From: a virus
Virus record (IMG/VR): IMGVR_UViG_3300019776_000623
Location: 1 to 20,858 of that record
Reading direction: 5' to 3' (one strand)
Length of the DNA: 20,858 bases
Position numbers and translations under genes: made by a program. The notes beneath the pieces were generated by a model that searched no databases, had not been told where the DNA came from, and saw only the letters and a program-made list of their open reading frames with translations. This document shows positions 8,088-14,958 of this stretch, piece by piece. Numbering within the stretch: position 1 is the stretch's first letter; each line of letters starts with the position of its first letter.

Positions 8088-10376
8088 TTAAGCCCCTCCA
8101 TAATAAGTGTCTTCCACAGAATCTTCTATATTATCCTTACTAGCAGCTATTCTATCAGAAGCTTTCTTAGTAATTAAGTCCATCCTAGCTTGATGAGTAT
8201 CTTCTAATAGTTTTACTAATTCAGTTACTCTACTTTTTTCAGCATTAATTTGATCCGTAGCTAATTTCTGCTTTACTTTAACTTTACTCTCATTTATAAA
8301 GGTATGCATGTCAGATTCATGTTTGCTAGCCATAGCTTCTTGAGAGATCTCTCTCATAGCCATTTTCTTAGATAGATCTATTTCCCGTAAAGCTGCTTGT
8401 TTAGAGGAATTTAGTAAGGCTTCTTGACGTTGCTTTTCTAACTCTAACTGAGCTTTCTGAGTTTCTAACTCTCTCTGAGCTTTAACCTTATCAGCTTCAA
8501 AAGCTTCTCTTTCTTGCTGAAGTTGCTGCATAGCTTGATCTACCTCTTCCTGACTTCCAGACTGTTGAGGTGCTTGTAAGGCTCTTAGGGACTTTTCAAC
8601 TTCATCACCAAATCTGAATTTCTTAGTAATAGATAGTAACATAATCTTAGCAGCTTCAAATGGCATAGTTCCATCAGCAATCAGGGGAGCTACACTATTC
8701 ATAAACTGAGCTATTGCGTTTAAAAATTCACTTATTTCAGCTTTATCTTCGGAAATCTCATTATCGATAGTAGAGTTAGTTTCGAGATCCAGTTTAAATT
8801 GCCGCATAGTGTCATTCTTTAAAATTGCCATAACTTCTTCCCAGGTAGGGATTTGCAACATCATTTGCATATCAGGGGGAATTTCTTGACCCTGAGACTG
8901 CATCATTTGGACTTGCATTAATAATAACTGCTTCTTTTCTTGTTCTGGAAGTTTAACCCCAGTCATATTTTGAAGAGTCTCTTTAGAGAAAGAAGTCACT
9001 ATAATTTCAGCTGCTATTCTAAGAGAATTTCTTATAAACTTTGCAGTATTTTTTTGAAGGTCTCTTAATCTTAAAGTCCCCCATTTGGATTTAAGATTTT
9101 GGGCAGTTGCAGTCTCACTAGCTTCGCTAACCCCTCGCATAATATCGCCCAGGCCACTTATCTCATATATATTTTGCTTAATTTCATCCCTTTGACGATA
9201 TAATTGCTGCAAGACTATTATTAACTCGTCTAAGGGCATTAACCAAATGCTTTCAGTTAATTTTCTATCTACAAGTTGCTGGGCATTAGTAACTGCTATT
9301 AAAGTATTATCATCTGATTCTAAGAGTTTATCCAGTTCAGTTAAACTTCCGTCATAAAACCCCCTAACTTTTAAAGCCGAGATTATAGCAGATATTCTCT
9401 TAGTTATTAGATTTAATTCATTAGCCTGAACTTCATACATACTATATAGAGCTTTAGGTATATTAGAAGAAACAGACGGCACATAGATTAAAGGCTCACA
9501 GAACGGATAAAATCCAGATAATTTTAAACTATCTTCTAGAGTTTTTAATGGCTTGCCTTCATTATTACTGGGTGAGATAAAATAAATTTTCTTTTCAATT
9601 TTATCAAAAACCTCAAAAACCTTAACAAGATCATTAGTACCCTCAGAAGTAGAATTACTAACTGCGTCTTTTCCTTCGATAGGTATATTCCCAGAAATTG
9701 CATCAAAAGATACTTCCCCTTTAAAATCTGGAAATTCCTTTTTAAACTCTTCCTCTGTAAAGTAATCTATTATAGCTGCCCAAGGCATCTTTTTCCAAGA
9801 TACTGAAGGGGCTAAGATTATTCTATCCCAGGGAACTAGCTCAGCGCATAGATATTCACTTTCAACTTTCTCTGTACCAATAGATTCTGAGTTTTCAACT
9901 TCTTCAGTCTCTGAACTTTCACCTTCACTGTAATTTCCAGCTTCTCCTGATATTTCCGCCTCATATTTAAACCGAATTACCCCTCTACCAGGTAAAAGAG
10001 CCTGTAAGACAGCTGTTGAAAACAACGAGTCCATAGGGGAATTTTCTTCACTGTTATCATCCAGTATGTAGGTCAGAGCCTTCCTTACAATCTCAGCCGC
10101 AGCCATTCCCGCCGGATCGCTCTCATCATACCTCCTACCTACCACGACTCTAGGCAAGTTACTATATAAAGCCGAAGTTAATGTAGCTGTATTAGAATAT
10201 AAGATATTAAAAGGAACCCCATCAACAGATTCATTTTCATATATCTCTATAATTCTCTTACCTTCCTTTCTGAATTTATCTTCAGTACCTAATACCTTCT
10301 GAAGTTTACTAGCCCAGATGCTTTCAGATTCAGATTTATCAGAAAGACTCTTATTTCCTTTTAATTCCAGATCCAT
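8088..10376 (-). CDS. Portal protein (large, P22/N4-size class)
   Basis: A 762-aa protein placed directly after the large terminase, as portals are, and of the size seen in P22- and N4-type portals. It should form the dodecameric ring at one capsid vertex through which DNA passes. The N-terminal part has FNILYSNTATLTSALYSNLP, then RVVVGRRYDESDP, an opening shared by such portals. The stem region includes ISGLGDIMRGVSEASETATA, then QNLKSKWGTLRLRDLQKN. Residues about 610-730 form a long Gln/Glu/Lys-rich coiled coil (QQLQQEREAFEADKVKAQRE), probably the C-terminal barrel or tail. An acidic Glu/Ser insertion (SEGESSETEEVENSESIGTE) lies near residue 155. The Shine-Dalgarno GGAGGT sits in the last codons of terL. 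Confidence 0.92.
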   Translation of the reverse strand: MDLELKGNKSLSDKSESESIWASKLQKVLGTEDKFRKEGKRIIEIYENESVDGVPFNILYSNTATLTSALYSNLPRVVVGRRYDESDPAGMAAAEIVRKALTYILDDNSEENSPMDSLFSTAVLQALLPGRGVIRFKYEAEISGEAGNYSEGESSETEEVENSESIGTEKVESEYLCAELVPWDRIILAPSVSWKKMPWAAIIDYFTEEEFKKEFPDFKGEVSFDAISGNIPIEGKDAVSNSTSEGTNDLVKVFEVFDKIEKKIYFISPSNNEGKPLKTLEDSLKLSGFYPFCEPLIYVPSVSSNIPKALYSMYEVQANELNLITKRISAIISALKVRGFYDGSLTELDKLLESDDNTLIAVTNAQQLVDRKLTESIWLMPLDELIIVLQQLYRQRDEIKQNIYEISGLGDIMRGVSEASETATAQNLKSKWGTLRLRDLQKNTAKFIRNSLRIAAEIIVTSFSKETLQNMTGVKLPEQEKKQLLLMQVQMMQSQGQEIPPDMQMMLQIPTWEEVMAILKNDTMRQFKLDLETNSTIDNEISEDKAEISEFLNAIAQFMNSVAPLIADGTMPFEAAKIMLLSITKKFRFGDEVEKSLRALQAPQQSGSQEEVDQAMQQLQQEREAFEADKVKAQRELETQKAQLELEKQRQEALLNSSKQAALREIDLSKKMAMREISQEAMASKHESDMHTFINESKVKVKQKLATDQINAEKSRVTELVKLLEDTHQARMDLITKKASDRIAASKDNIEDSVEDTYYGGA

Positions 10377-10381
10377 GATAA

Positions 10382-11854
10382 TTAACCTCCAAATAAATTT
10401 CTATTAGCTTGCTGAGTTTTTCTAGCTCTAGTCCTAGCAGCTATCAATTCCTGTATAGTAGGGACTTTAAATCCAGCTTTATTTAAGTTTTCAGCTTTAG
10501 GTATAAAAGGCCTTGACATCATAGCATATCTAATTTCATCAACTAAGTGATCTTCGCCCTCAGTATCTAAATCTTCTGTATTTTTTTGATCATGCTGAGC
10601 CATTGGTATAAGTCTAATAGCCTCGATACATATATCTGTCACATAAAACATAGGTATCCCGGCATCCCCATTTAATCTAGTTCTAAACTGCTCCCACCCC
10701 GGCATACGTTTATTATCAGCCGGCCTCCACTGGCATCCTTCTACATTCATAATCTCTGCAATACTAGGCCCGCCATCTCTAATAAAAATAGCAGGATCGG
10801 CGACTCCATATCGAATCTTTTCACCCAGTTCTCTATTAAGTATACCCCTAGCCACAGCAGAAGCATCCATTTTAAGCCCTTTATTCGGCCCAGAAGCTCC
10901 ATACCATTCCTTATACCGCACCAAAGCCCCCTGAGGCAGAAGACGACCATCGATATAATAATCTCTATCAAGCAAAGCATACCAACCTACTGAAAACGGT
11001 TTAGAAGATCCCCAGTCAAAAGCTCTAAACTTTAGCATGGATTTTGTTAGTATTTTTTTAAAAGATTCCCAAGATATAATATGCCTATCTTCATCCCAGT
11101 TATCAAAGAAAGCCCCATCAACTATATCCCAGTCACCATCCAGCCAAGCTTTAACAAGAGCCTCTGAGCCAGACTGTTTTAATCGCATTATATAGCCAGG
11201 GTCATTTTTTAAGATTAAAGTATTATCTCTAATCTTAGAAGGTATAAAAACCCTTTCGAGACTTATTACCTCTATCTTACCGTCTATTTCAACTTCAGTT
11301 TCTTCCTTTATAATCTCATATCCAAACTTATTAGGTTTTATATATCTATCTTTAACCCATCCATGCCCCGGCCCCCCTGGATTTCCAGTCAACCTCATAC
11401 CTACAGGGACCCCGGCTGCACTTCTTAAGGTAGCTCTAAGTTTATTAATAGGCCCAGGGGAAGCAAAGTTAGGGGCTTCTTCTATATAAACTCTTGTATA
11501 TGAGTGACCTTGATATTCTTCAGCATCTTTATCGCGCTCTAAATATACAAACTTTAACCTAGCTCCTCCCGGCATAGTCCAGGTAGATTTTTGGTCATTC
11601 CATTTAGCGCCTATCTGCGGAAAGAGGCCTTGAGTTCTAGCTATAACTTCGGATAATTGCTTAATAGTACGTCTTACAAAGATTCCAGTTGCATCTCTAT
11701 TATAAGTCCCTGAATGTTGAAGCCAGTCGCCTATGGAGCCTTCAGTCTTACCCCCTCCCCTAGCCCCGCCGTAAAAAACTTCAAATATTGGGCAAGCTAT
11801 TAAAGCCGTCTGGGGCCCTGGCATAGGTTTCCATATAACTTGACTATCAGTCAT
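10382..11854 (-). CDS. terL: Terminase large subunit (packaging ATPase/nuclease)
   Basis: Start chosen at ATG 11854 (MTDSQVIWKP) with GGTGAG about 7 bases upstream; an upstream GTG at 11866 would lie at that site. Product of 490 aa. Residues 27-37 are the Walker A loop (FYGGARGGGKT), and TRVYIEEAPNF carries the Walker B/catalytic glutamate region. The C-terminal RNase H-like nuclease is marked by the aspartates in FRAFDWGSSKPFSVGW, YGVADPAIF and HLVDEIRYAM. The protein pumps DNA through the portal and cuts concatemers into genome units. It overlaps the small terminase stop by 8 bases (ATGACTGA), so translation is coupled. All key motifs are present; no sign of truncation. Confidence 0.95.
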   Translation of the reverse strand: MTDSQVIWKPMPGPQTALIACPIFEVFYGGARGGGKTEGSIGDWLQHSGTYNRDATGIFVRRTIKQLSEVIARTQGLFPQIGAKWNDQKSTWTMPGGARLKFVYLERDKDAEEYQGHSYTRVYIEEAPNFASPGPINKLRATLRSAAGVPVGMRLTGNPGGPGHGWVKDRYIKPNKFGYEIIKEETEVEIDGKIEVISLERVFIPSKIRDNTLILKNDPGYIMRLKQSGSEALVKAWLDGDWDIVDGAFFDNWDEDRHIISWESFKKILTKSMLKFRAFDWGSSKPFSVGWYALLDRDYYIDGRLLPQGALVRYKEWYGASGPNKGLKMDASAVARGILNRELGEKIRYGVADPAIFIRDGGPSIAEIMNVEGCQWRPADNKRMPGWEQFRTRLNGDAGIPMFYVTDICIEAIRLIPMAQHDQKNTEDLDTEGEDHLVDEIRYAMMSRPFIPKAENLNKAGFKVPTIQELIAARTRARKTQQANRNLFGG

Positions 11855-12407
11855 TAGAAATCTCACCCTCTATAATATCAATATCATTGATATCTGAAAT
11901 TTCATTAGCTTCTATAGATTTTTTAACTATCTGTTGAATTTCCTGAGGTTTATGAGCTTCTAGCCAAGTTGTTGAATTTTCAGCTTTAGGCGGGAGAGCT
12001 ACTACAAAGTTAGATACATTATTATTAGTAATTTTATTAGCCCCATAACCCAGAGCTTTAGTTGCTATTGACATAGCGGAAAGTAGATCTGAATTTTCAG
12101 AAGTTATGTTAAGTTTCTCTAAAAGTAATTCCATAGATCTATTAGCTACTGCCTGAAGTTTATCATCTATAGTAGCTAATATAGTAGGGTCAACTAATTC
12201 AGATTTTCTTTGAGCTAATCTCTCTTGAAAGACTGTAGAGTTTATAGTTAAATATACCCACTGAGGAGTTCTATTAAGTTGTTTGGCTAGTTCTTTTTGA
12301 GTCAGTTCTGGCCTTAGTAATATTAAATCTACCAAGGCATCATGAGTCGTTCTAACTCTCTGAAGTTGGTCGGGGGCTTTATTAGATAGTTCTAATGGAG
12401 TTGCCAT
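11847..12407 (-). CDS. terS: Terminase small subunit
   Basis: A 186-aa protein. Residues about 17-70 form a helix-turn-helix-like DNA-binding domain (RVRTTHDALVDLILLRPELT, then QKELAKQLNRTPQWVYLTIN). A helical part that ends in SIATKALGYGANK should drive ring formation, and the C-terminus is polar and acidic (DINDIDIIEGEISND), able to contact the large subunit. It recognises the packaging site on phage DNA and loads the large subunit. It is the first gene of the late operon; no clear Shine-Dalgarno precedes ATG 12407, only AT-rich sequence. Packaging (pac or cos) sites often lie in or near this gene, but I cannot identify one. Identity follows from the HTH and the adjacent terL. Confidence 0.88.
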   Translation of the reverse strand: MATPLELSNKAPDQLQRVRTTHDALVDLILLRPELTQKELAKQLNRTPQWVYLTINSTVFQERLAQRKSELVDPTILATIDDKLQAVANRSMELLLEKLNITSENSDLLSAMSIATKALGYGANKITNNNVSNFVVALPPKAENSTTWLEAHKPQEIQQIVKKSIEANEISDINDIDIIEGEISND

Positions 12408-12818
12408 TTTAATATTTTAATATCTTTAAATTTCTAAAGTCTTTTAGATTTCTATTTTGTCTTTTTACTTTATTTTTATTTTGTTTGCAAGATTTCTTTC
12501 CAGAGATTTAGAGAGTTTATCTACCCCCCCTACCTCTCTCTTATTTATAGTGATTTCCAGAGTTAGGTAGGTAGTTTGAAAAAAGAGTTCGAGAGTGGGG
12601 AGATTGAACCCTAAACACCCAGCTATCACAGCCAGAGTCCCTTCCGGGGTATAACCCCCTATCAAAGATATAAAAGAGAAATAAGAAAGAGAATTGAAAA
12701 GGGAAAAGACAATTAAAACTAGAAAGGGAAGGGAAGAAAGAAGGGAAGGCAAGATCAAGATTAATTTTTCAATAGCAATCTTGCCTTATATTAGTTATTA
12801 GTTATTAGTTATTAGTTA
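12408..12818. other. Noncoding region upstream of the late operon (polypurine stretch)
   Basis: About 410 bases with no convincing gene. From about 12665 to 12760 the plus strand is almost pure A/G (runs such as GAAAGGGAAGGGAAGAAAG). A tiny perfect hairpin, GGGGT-ATA-ACCCC, lies at 12646-12658. A minus-strand open frame exists at 12465-12758 but starts with TTG, has no ribosome site, and its hydrophobic start comes from the polypyrimidine tract, so I do not call it. The late promoter for terS should lie here, yet I see no good -35/-10 pair; a phage-encoded activator may be required. Confidence 0.5.
12746..12787. repeat. 10-bp perfect inverted repeat
   Basis: AAGGCAAGAT (12746-12755) is exactly complementary to ATCTTGCCTT (12778-12787), with a 22-base A/T-rich spacer. 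It lies just past the end of the small minus-strand gene that stops at 12819. It could end that transcript, but no T run follows it on the minus strand, so an operator or a processing hairpin is as likely. Confidence 0.5.
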
Positions 12819-12828
12819 TTAGTTATTA
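12791..12828. repeat. Heptamer tandem repeat, TTAGTTA x5
   Basis: Five perfect head-to-tail copies of TTAGTTA (12791-12825) plus TTA. Read on the minus strand the unit is TAACTAA, and since 7 is not a multiple of 3 the array puts stops in every frame. It forms the last codons and stop of the small minus-strand gene (end ...YNN). Confidence 0.9.
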
Positions 12829-13139
12829 TATTTATTGTAGAGTTCAGTTAGCTTTTTGATTATATGTCGGTGAATTGCTCGGCCATCACTTAGATAAGTT
12901 AGTTCTTTAAGTACAGTCGTAGGAAAACCAAAATATATAACCGAGCTAATAGAGTTCTTACTAAACACATTAGTAATTTCCACTATAAAATCTTTAGGGA
13001 TGCCGAAATAGTTATCAAGTCGCTCTGTAATAACTTTCTCTCGAATATTTAAAAGAGTTTCTACTATCTGAACTCTATGTCGCAATTCCCTAACTTTGAT
13101 CAATTGGTCTTTAAGTGAGATTGCTTTCTCGATCGTCAT
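12819..13139 (-). CDS. Small hypothetical protein, divergent control region
   Basis: Start chosen at ATG 13139 (MTIEKAISLKDQLIKVRELR): GAGAGG lies 8 bases upstream, while the ATG at 13154 has no site. Product of 106 aa. The N-terminal 45 residues are a charged helix, probably coiled coil (KDQLIKVRELRHRVQIVETL). The rest includes YFGIPKDFIVEITNVFSK and DGRAIHRHIIKKLTELYN. I recognise no family and see no clear helix-turn-helix, zinc site or signal. The gene is transcribed away from the plus-strand gene at 13319 from a mirrored promoter, which suggests the two are regulated together. It ends inside the TAACTAA array. A regulator is possible because of location, but this is not shown by sequence. 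Confidence 0.65.
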   Translation of the reverse strand: MTIEKAISLKDQLIKVRELRHRVQIVETLLNIREKVITERLDNYFGIPKDFIVEITNVFSKNSISSVIYFGFPTTVLKELTYLSDGRAIHRHIIKKLTELYNKYNN

Positions 13140-13181
13140 TTTACCGCCTCTCATATTTAGTTAATAGAAAATTACAATCTC

Positions 13182-13210
13182 ATTATAACTCTATCTAAAA
13201 ATAAATGCAA
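13182..13210 (-). promoter_or_regulatory. Sigma70-type promoter for the small minus-strand gene
   Basis: On the minus strand a perfect TATAAT -10 (13187-13182) is preceded, 17 bases upstream, by TTGCAT (13210-13205) as a weak -35. Transcription would start about 35 bases before ATG 13139. Confidence 0.6.
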
Positions 13211-13242
13211 ATAGAGATTTTAAAAAATATTTCAAAAAAGAG

Positions 13243-13270
13243 TTGACAAACTAAATAGAGTTAATATAAG
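13243..13270 (+). promoter_or_regulatory. Strong sigma70-type promoter for the gene at 13319
   Basis: TTGACA (13243-13248), a 16-base spacer, and TATAAG (13265-13270) form a near-consensus promoter. The predicted start near 13277 places a small stem-loop (ATAGC with GCTAT, 13280-13295) at the very 5' end of the transcript, which could protect it from decay. Confidence 0.75.
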
Positions 13271-13318
13271 ATTCTAATCATAGCGATTTTGCTATATTAA
13301 ATATGAGAGAGAAAAATC

Positions 13319-13825
13319 ATGAAAGCTAAGAATCAAGAAAGAATCCAAGCGGAAGTTAATGAAGTTAATCAAACAATTACATTTATACTAGGTGAGAAAG
13401 AAAAAAGCCTGGAAATTGGAATTTTAAGCGAGGAAATTAAAAACCAAGCTCTATTTCACGGCCTAAAGCAAAAAATCGGGGATGCGGCAGCAATACCTAG
13501 GAATGAGCTAACAGGGAAAAGTGCAACAACTGAAGAAAAATGGCAAGCTATTAGTGAGATGATAGATAGATTATCTAATGGCATATGGAATGTAGGGCGG
13601 GAAGGTGGAAGCAATATCTCTATTCTGTTAATTAAAGCTCTTTATGAATTTTACAAGGGTGAAAAGAGCATGGAGTATATTAGAAAGAATCTTAGTGAAA
13701 AGACGCCACAGGAAAGAAAAGCCTTAAGTCTAAATCCAAAGATTGCTAAAATCATTCAAAAGTTAGAGGCCGAGCAAGTCAAGAATCTATCTATTGACAG
13801 TGATGATTTGCTTGATAATTTCTAA
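13319..13825 (+). CDS. Early phage protein, paralogue of the protein at 15957
   Basis: A 168-aa protein with its own promoter and terminator and a GAGAGAG ribosome site 8 bases upstream. It has a short beta-type N-terminus (VNQTITFILGEKEKSLEIGI), a central block FHGLKQKIGDAAAIPRNELT with GIWNVGREGG, a helical block (KALYEFYKGEKSMEYIRKNL), and the C-terminus LSLNPKIAKIIQKLEAEQ, then SIDSDDLLDNF. Blocks line up in the same order with the 15957 product: HGALQKLGDEAASF, GSWNMER, and LKLNPKIAPIIARLEEAR plus IDSESLLDEF. I recognise it as a phage-wide small protein family of unknown function. The acidic, Phe-ending tail resembles in style the partner-binding tips of single-strand DNA-binding proteins, but no OB fold is evident by eye. 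Early expression is likely. Confidence 0.85.
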   Translation: MKAKNQERIQAEVNEVNQTITFILGEKEKSLEIGILSEEIKNQALFHGLKQKIGDAAAIPRNELTGKSATTEEKWQAISEMIDRLSNGIWNVGREGGSNISILLIKALYEFYKGEKSMEYIRKNLSEKTPQERKALSLNPKIAKIIQKLEAEQVKNLSIDSDDLLDNF

Positions 13826-13845
13826 TCTCTAAATCCACCCTTCCG

Positions 13846-13884
13846 ATCCCCTAAGATTTCATAAATGAGTTTTGGGGGATTTTG
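13846..13884 (+). terminator. Intrinsic terminator after the 13319 gene
   Basis: ATCCCC (13846-13851) pairs with GGGGAT (13875-13880); the next bases TAAGATTT and GAGTTTTG extend the helix with A-T and G-T pairs, leaving a short loop, and TTTT follows. It ends 59 bases past the stop codon. Confidence 0.65.
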
Positions 13885-14007
13885 CACGCCTTTAAACCCT
13901 ATCTAATTCTCACCACGATTACCATCATTCAATTATTTTACCCTTCCCTATATCATCATATACCTACCCCTCTTAAATCCTCTCAAAATTCGTTTAAATC
14001 GATTTCA

Positions 14008-14064
14008 TTTAAAATCAATAACTTATAATTTCTTCAAATCTCACCTTTAAAATCAATAACTTAT
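14008..14064. repeat. 19-bp perfect direct repeat
   Basis: TTTAAAATCAATAACTTAT occurs at 14008-14026 and again at 14046-14064, start-to-start distance 38 bases. Nothing codes here. The spacing (near four helical turns) allows two protein copies on one face of the DNA. Confidence 0.8.
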
Positions 14065-14218
14065 CTCGGCTTTTTAACTCTATTCGCATATTTGATAGTA
14101 AATCTATTAGGGTATTTTATTGATAGTAGCTTATAGAGAGTAGAGTAAATTACCCGTAAATTCGATCTTAGATATTAAGGTATTTTTACCGCAAAATTGA
14201 ATTGATAATAGAGTCTTT

Positions 14219-14500
14219 TGTTCGCAAATGTTCGCAAAATAGGCTGGGATGGTAGGGGGTGGCTGTGTGTGTAAAAAATCTCGTGTGTGATGAGTGTAAT
14301 TTCCCCCGCGGATTACAACTTCGTAATTCCCGCGTATTATCTCGCGGATAATTTCAATCTCATATACATGTATGATGTTATGTCTTTCTATATATAAAAA
14401 AAAAATATAATGATTAAACAACACATACATACGCGAGAAATCACTCATACACACATAGGGGGTCAAGGAATTTATCTATCTTGCGAACACTTGCGAGTAA
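14219..14500. repeat. Inverted 10-bp tandem repeats around an A/T-rich core
   Basis: TGTTCGCAAA occurs twice in tandem (14219-14238). An inverted counterpart, TTGCGAACAC then TTGCGAGTAA, is at 14481-14500. The left arm (14221-14242) and the reverse complement of the right arm agree at 19 of 22 bases. Inside these lie a weaker inverted pair (TGTGTGTGTA near 14264 against TACACACATA near 14448) and the palindrome ATACATGTAT. Outside, AGTAGAGTAAAT (14139-14150) matches ATTTACTCTACT (14533-14544) exactly in inverted orientation. Confidence 0.7.
14307..14352. repeat. GC-stem double hairpin A
   Basis: CGCGG (14307-14311) pairs with CCGCG (14330-14334) and, across a 2-base bulge, ATTAC (14312-14316) pairs with GTAAT (14323-14327) around loop AACTTC. 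It is followed directly by a second hairpin, ATTATC (14336-14341) with GATAAT (14347-14352), loop TCGCG. CGCGTATTAT and CGCGGATAAT from here both recur in the hairpin at 16959-17000. Confidence 0.7.
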
Positions 14501-14679
14501 CTTACCTTACTATCTATATTATCTTGCGCTAAATTTACTCTACTATCTAAGTTCAAATTCACGATCAACTTACCCTAATCTCTATCAACTACTATCTAAT
14601 AGATTTTTCAGAGTTACTCAACTATCAATAATCAAGTCTATTATCTATAAAATTACTATCTAATCTCTATAAATCCAGG

Positions 14680-14709
14680 TTGAAATTTCCATGATAAAAT
14701 CAATATAGA
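14680..14709 (+). promoter_or_regulatory. Possible promoter for the right-arm early genes
   Basis: TTGAAA (14680-14685), an 18-base spacer, then TATAGA (14704-14709). Each box is four or five of six to consensus. It lies 250 bases before the first right-arm gene, so the leader would be long and include hairpin B. A TATAAG closer in (14816-14821) has no good -35. Confidence 0.35.
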
Positions 14710-14870
14710 TTTAATAAAGTTGAGTTAAATATAGATTATATAAGTTGTATTAATTTTTATATATTATATTTTTATCTTAACTAATATCGAATCTCGCTCT
14801 TAAAGTCTCTGACTGTATAAGCTCTTCCTGAAAATATACAAATTTTAGAACTTTAAAAGTGAAAATATAA

Positions 14871-14918
14871 TTAATAATTCGTAGGTTTTATAAATTTGTA
14901 ATTCCCACGGGTTATTAA
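14871..14918 (+). repeat. Leader hairpin B upstream of the 14959 gene
   Basis: TTAATAATTCGTAGG (14871-14885) pairs with CCCACGGGTTATTAA (14904-14918): 12 Watson-Crick pairs, two G-T pairs and one mismatch. An internal loop leads to an inner stem TTAT/GTAA with loop AAATTT. The layout matches the hairpin at 16959, though the outer stem sequence differs. It ends 41 bases before the start codon. Confidence 0.7.
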
Positions 14919-14958
14919 AATCTTTAATTAACATACTAACTGAGGTAATTTACAGATT

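Larger units (their letters stand above)
13148..13309. promoter_or_regulatory. Mirrored divergent control region
   Basis: Both divergent leaders contain TAAATATGAGAG: minus strand 13159-13148 and plus strand 13298-13309. Both promoters contain ATAGAGTTA between or next to the -35 and -10: minus strand 13194-13186, plus strand 13255-13263. A third AAATAGAGA lies between them (13209-13217). The symmetry centres fall near 13225-13229. This looks like one control module duplicated in inverted orientation, with ATAGAGTTA as a candidate operator. Confidence 0.6.
13826..14958. other. 1.1-kb gene-free region, candidate replication origin/control region
   Basis: No credible gene: the only open frames start with TTG, lack ribosome sites and read through repeats. 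Contents in order: a terminator; a stretch to about 14090 with very few G on the plus strand; a 19-bp direct repeat; 10-bp TGTTCGCAAA tandem repeats with an inverted counterpart around 14359; a GC-rich double hairpin; the palindrome ATACATGTAT (14364-14373); ten consecutive A (14396-14405); four ACTATCTA octamers; a possible promoter; and another hairpin before the next gene. Repeats, an inverted arrangement and an A/T-rich core between divergent gene sets are typical of an origin, but no initiator gene is in view. Confidence 0.5.

Noticed and set aside
12560-12660. tRNA-like pattern on the minus strand (GGGTTCAATC at 12611-12602 as a T-arm)
   Set aside because: The T-stem pairs only in part, no acceptor stem or anticodon arm of correct geometry can be drawn.
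12465-12758. 97-codon minus-strand open frame with hydrophobic N-terminus, holin-like at first sight
   Set aside because: It starts with TTG, has no ribosome site, contains no internal ATG, and its Leu/Ser/Phe content is simply what a polypyrimidine tract encodes.
14131-14466. 111-codon minus-strand open frame
   Set aside because: TTG start, no ribosome site, and it runs across the inverted repeats and GC-rich hairpins, which explain the sequence better.
14481-14663. 60-codon plus-strand open frame rich in Leu and Tyr
   Set aside because: TTG start without ribosome site; the Tyr/Leu/Ser content follows from the ACTATCTA and CTTAC repeats.
13826-14958. CRISPR array, because of repeated short motifs
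   Set aside because: Repeats are only 8-19 bases, irregularly spaced, and there are no repeat-spacer units of constant length.
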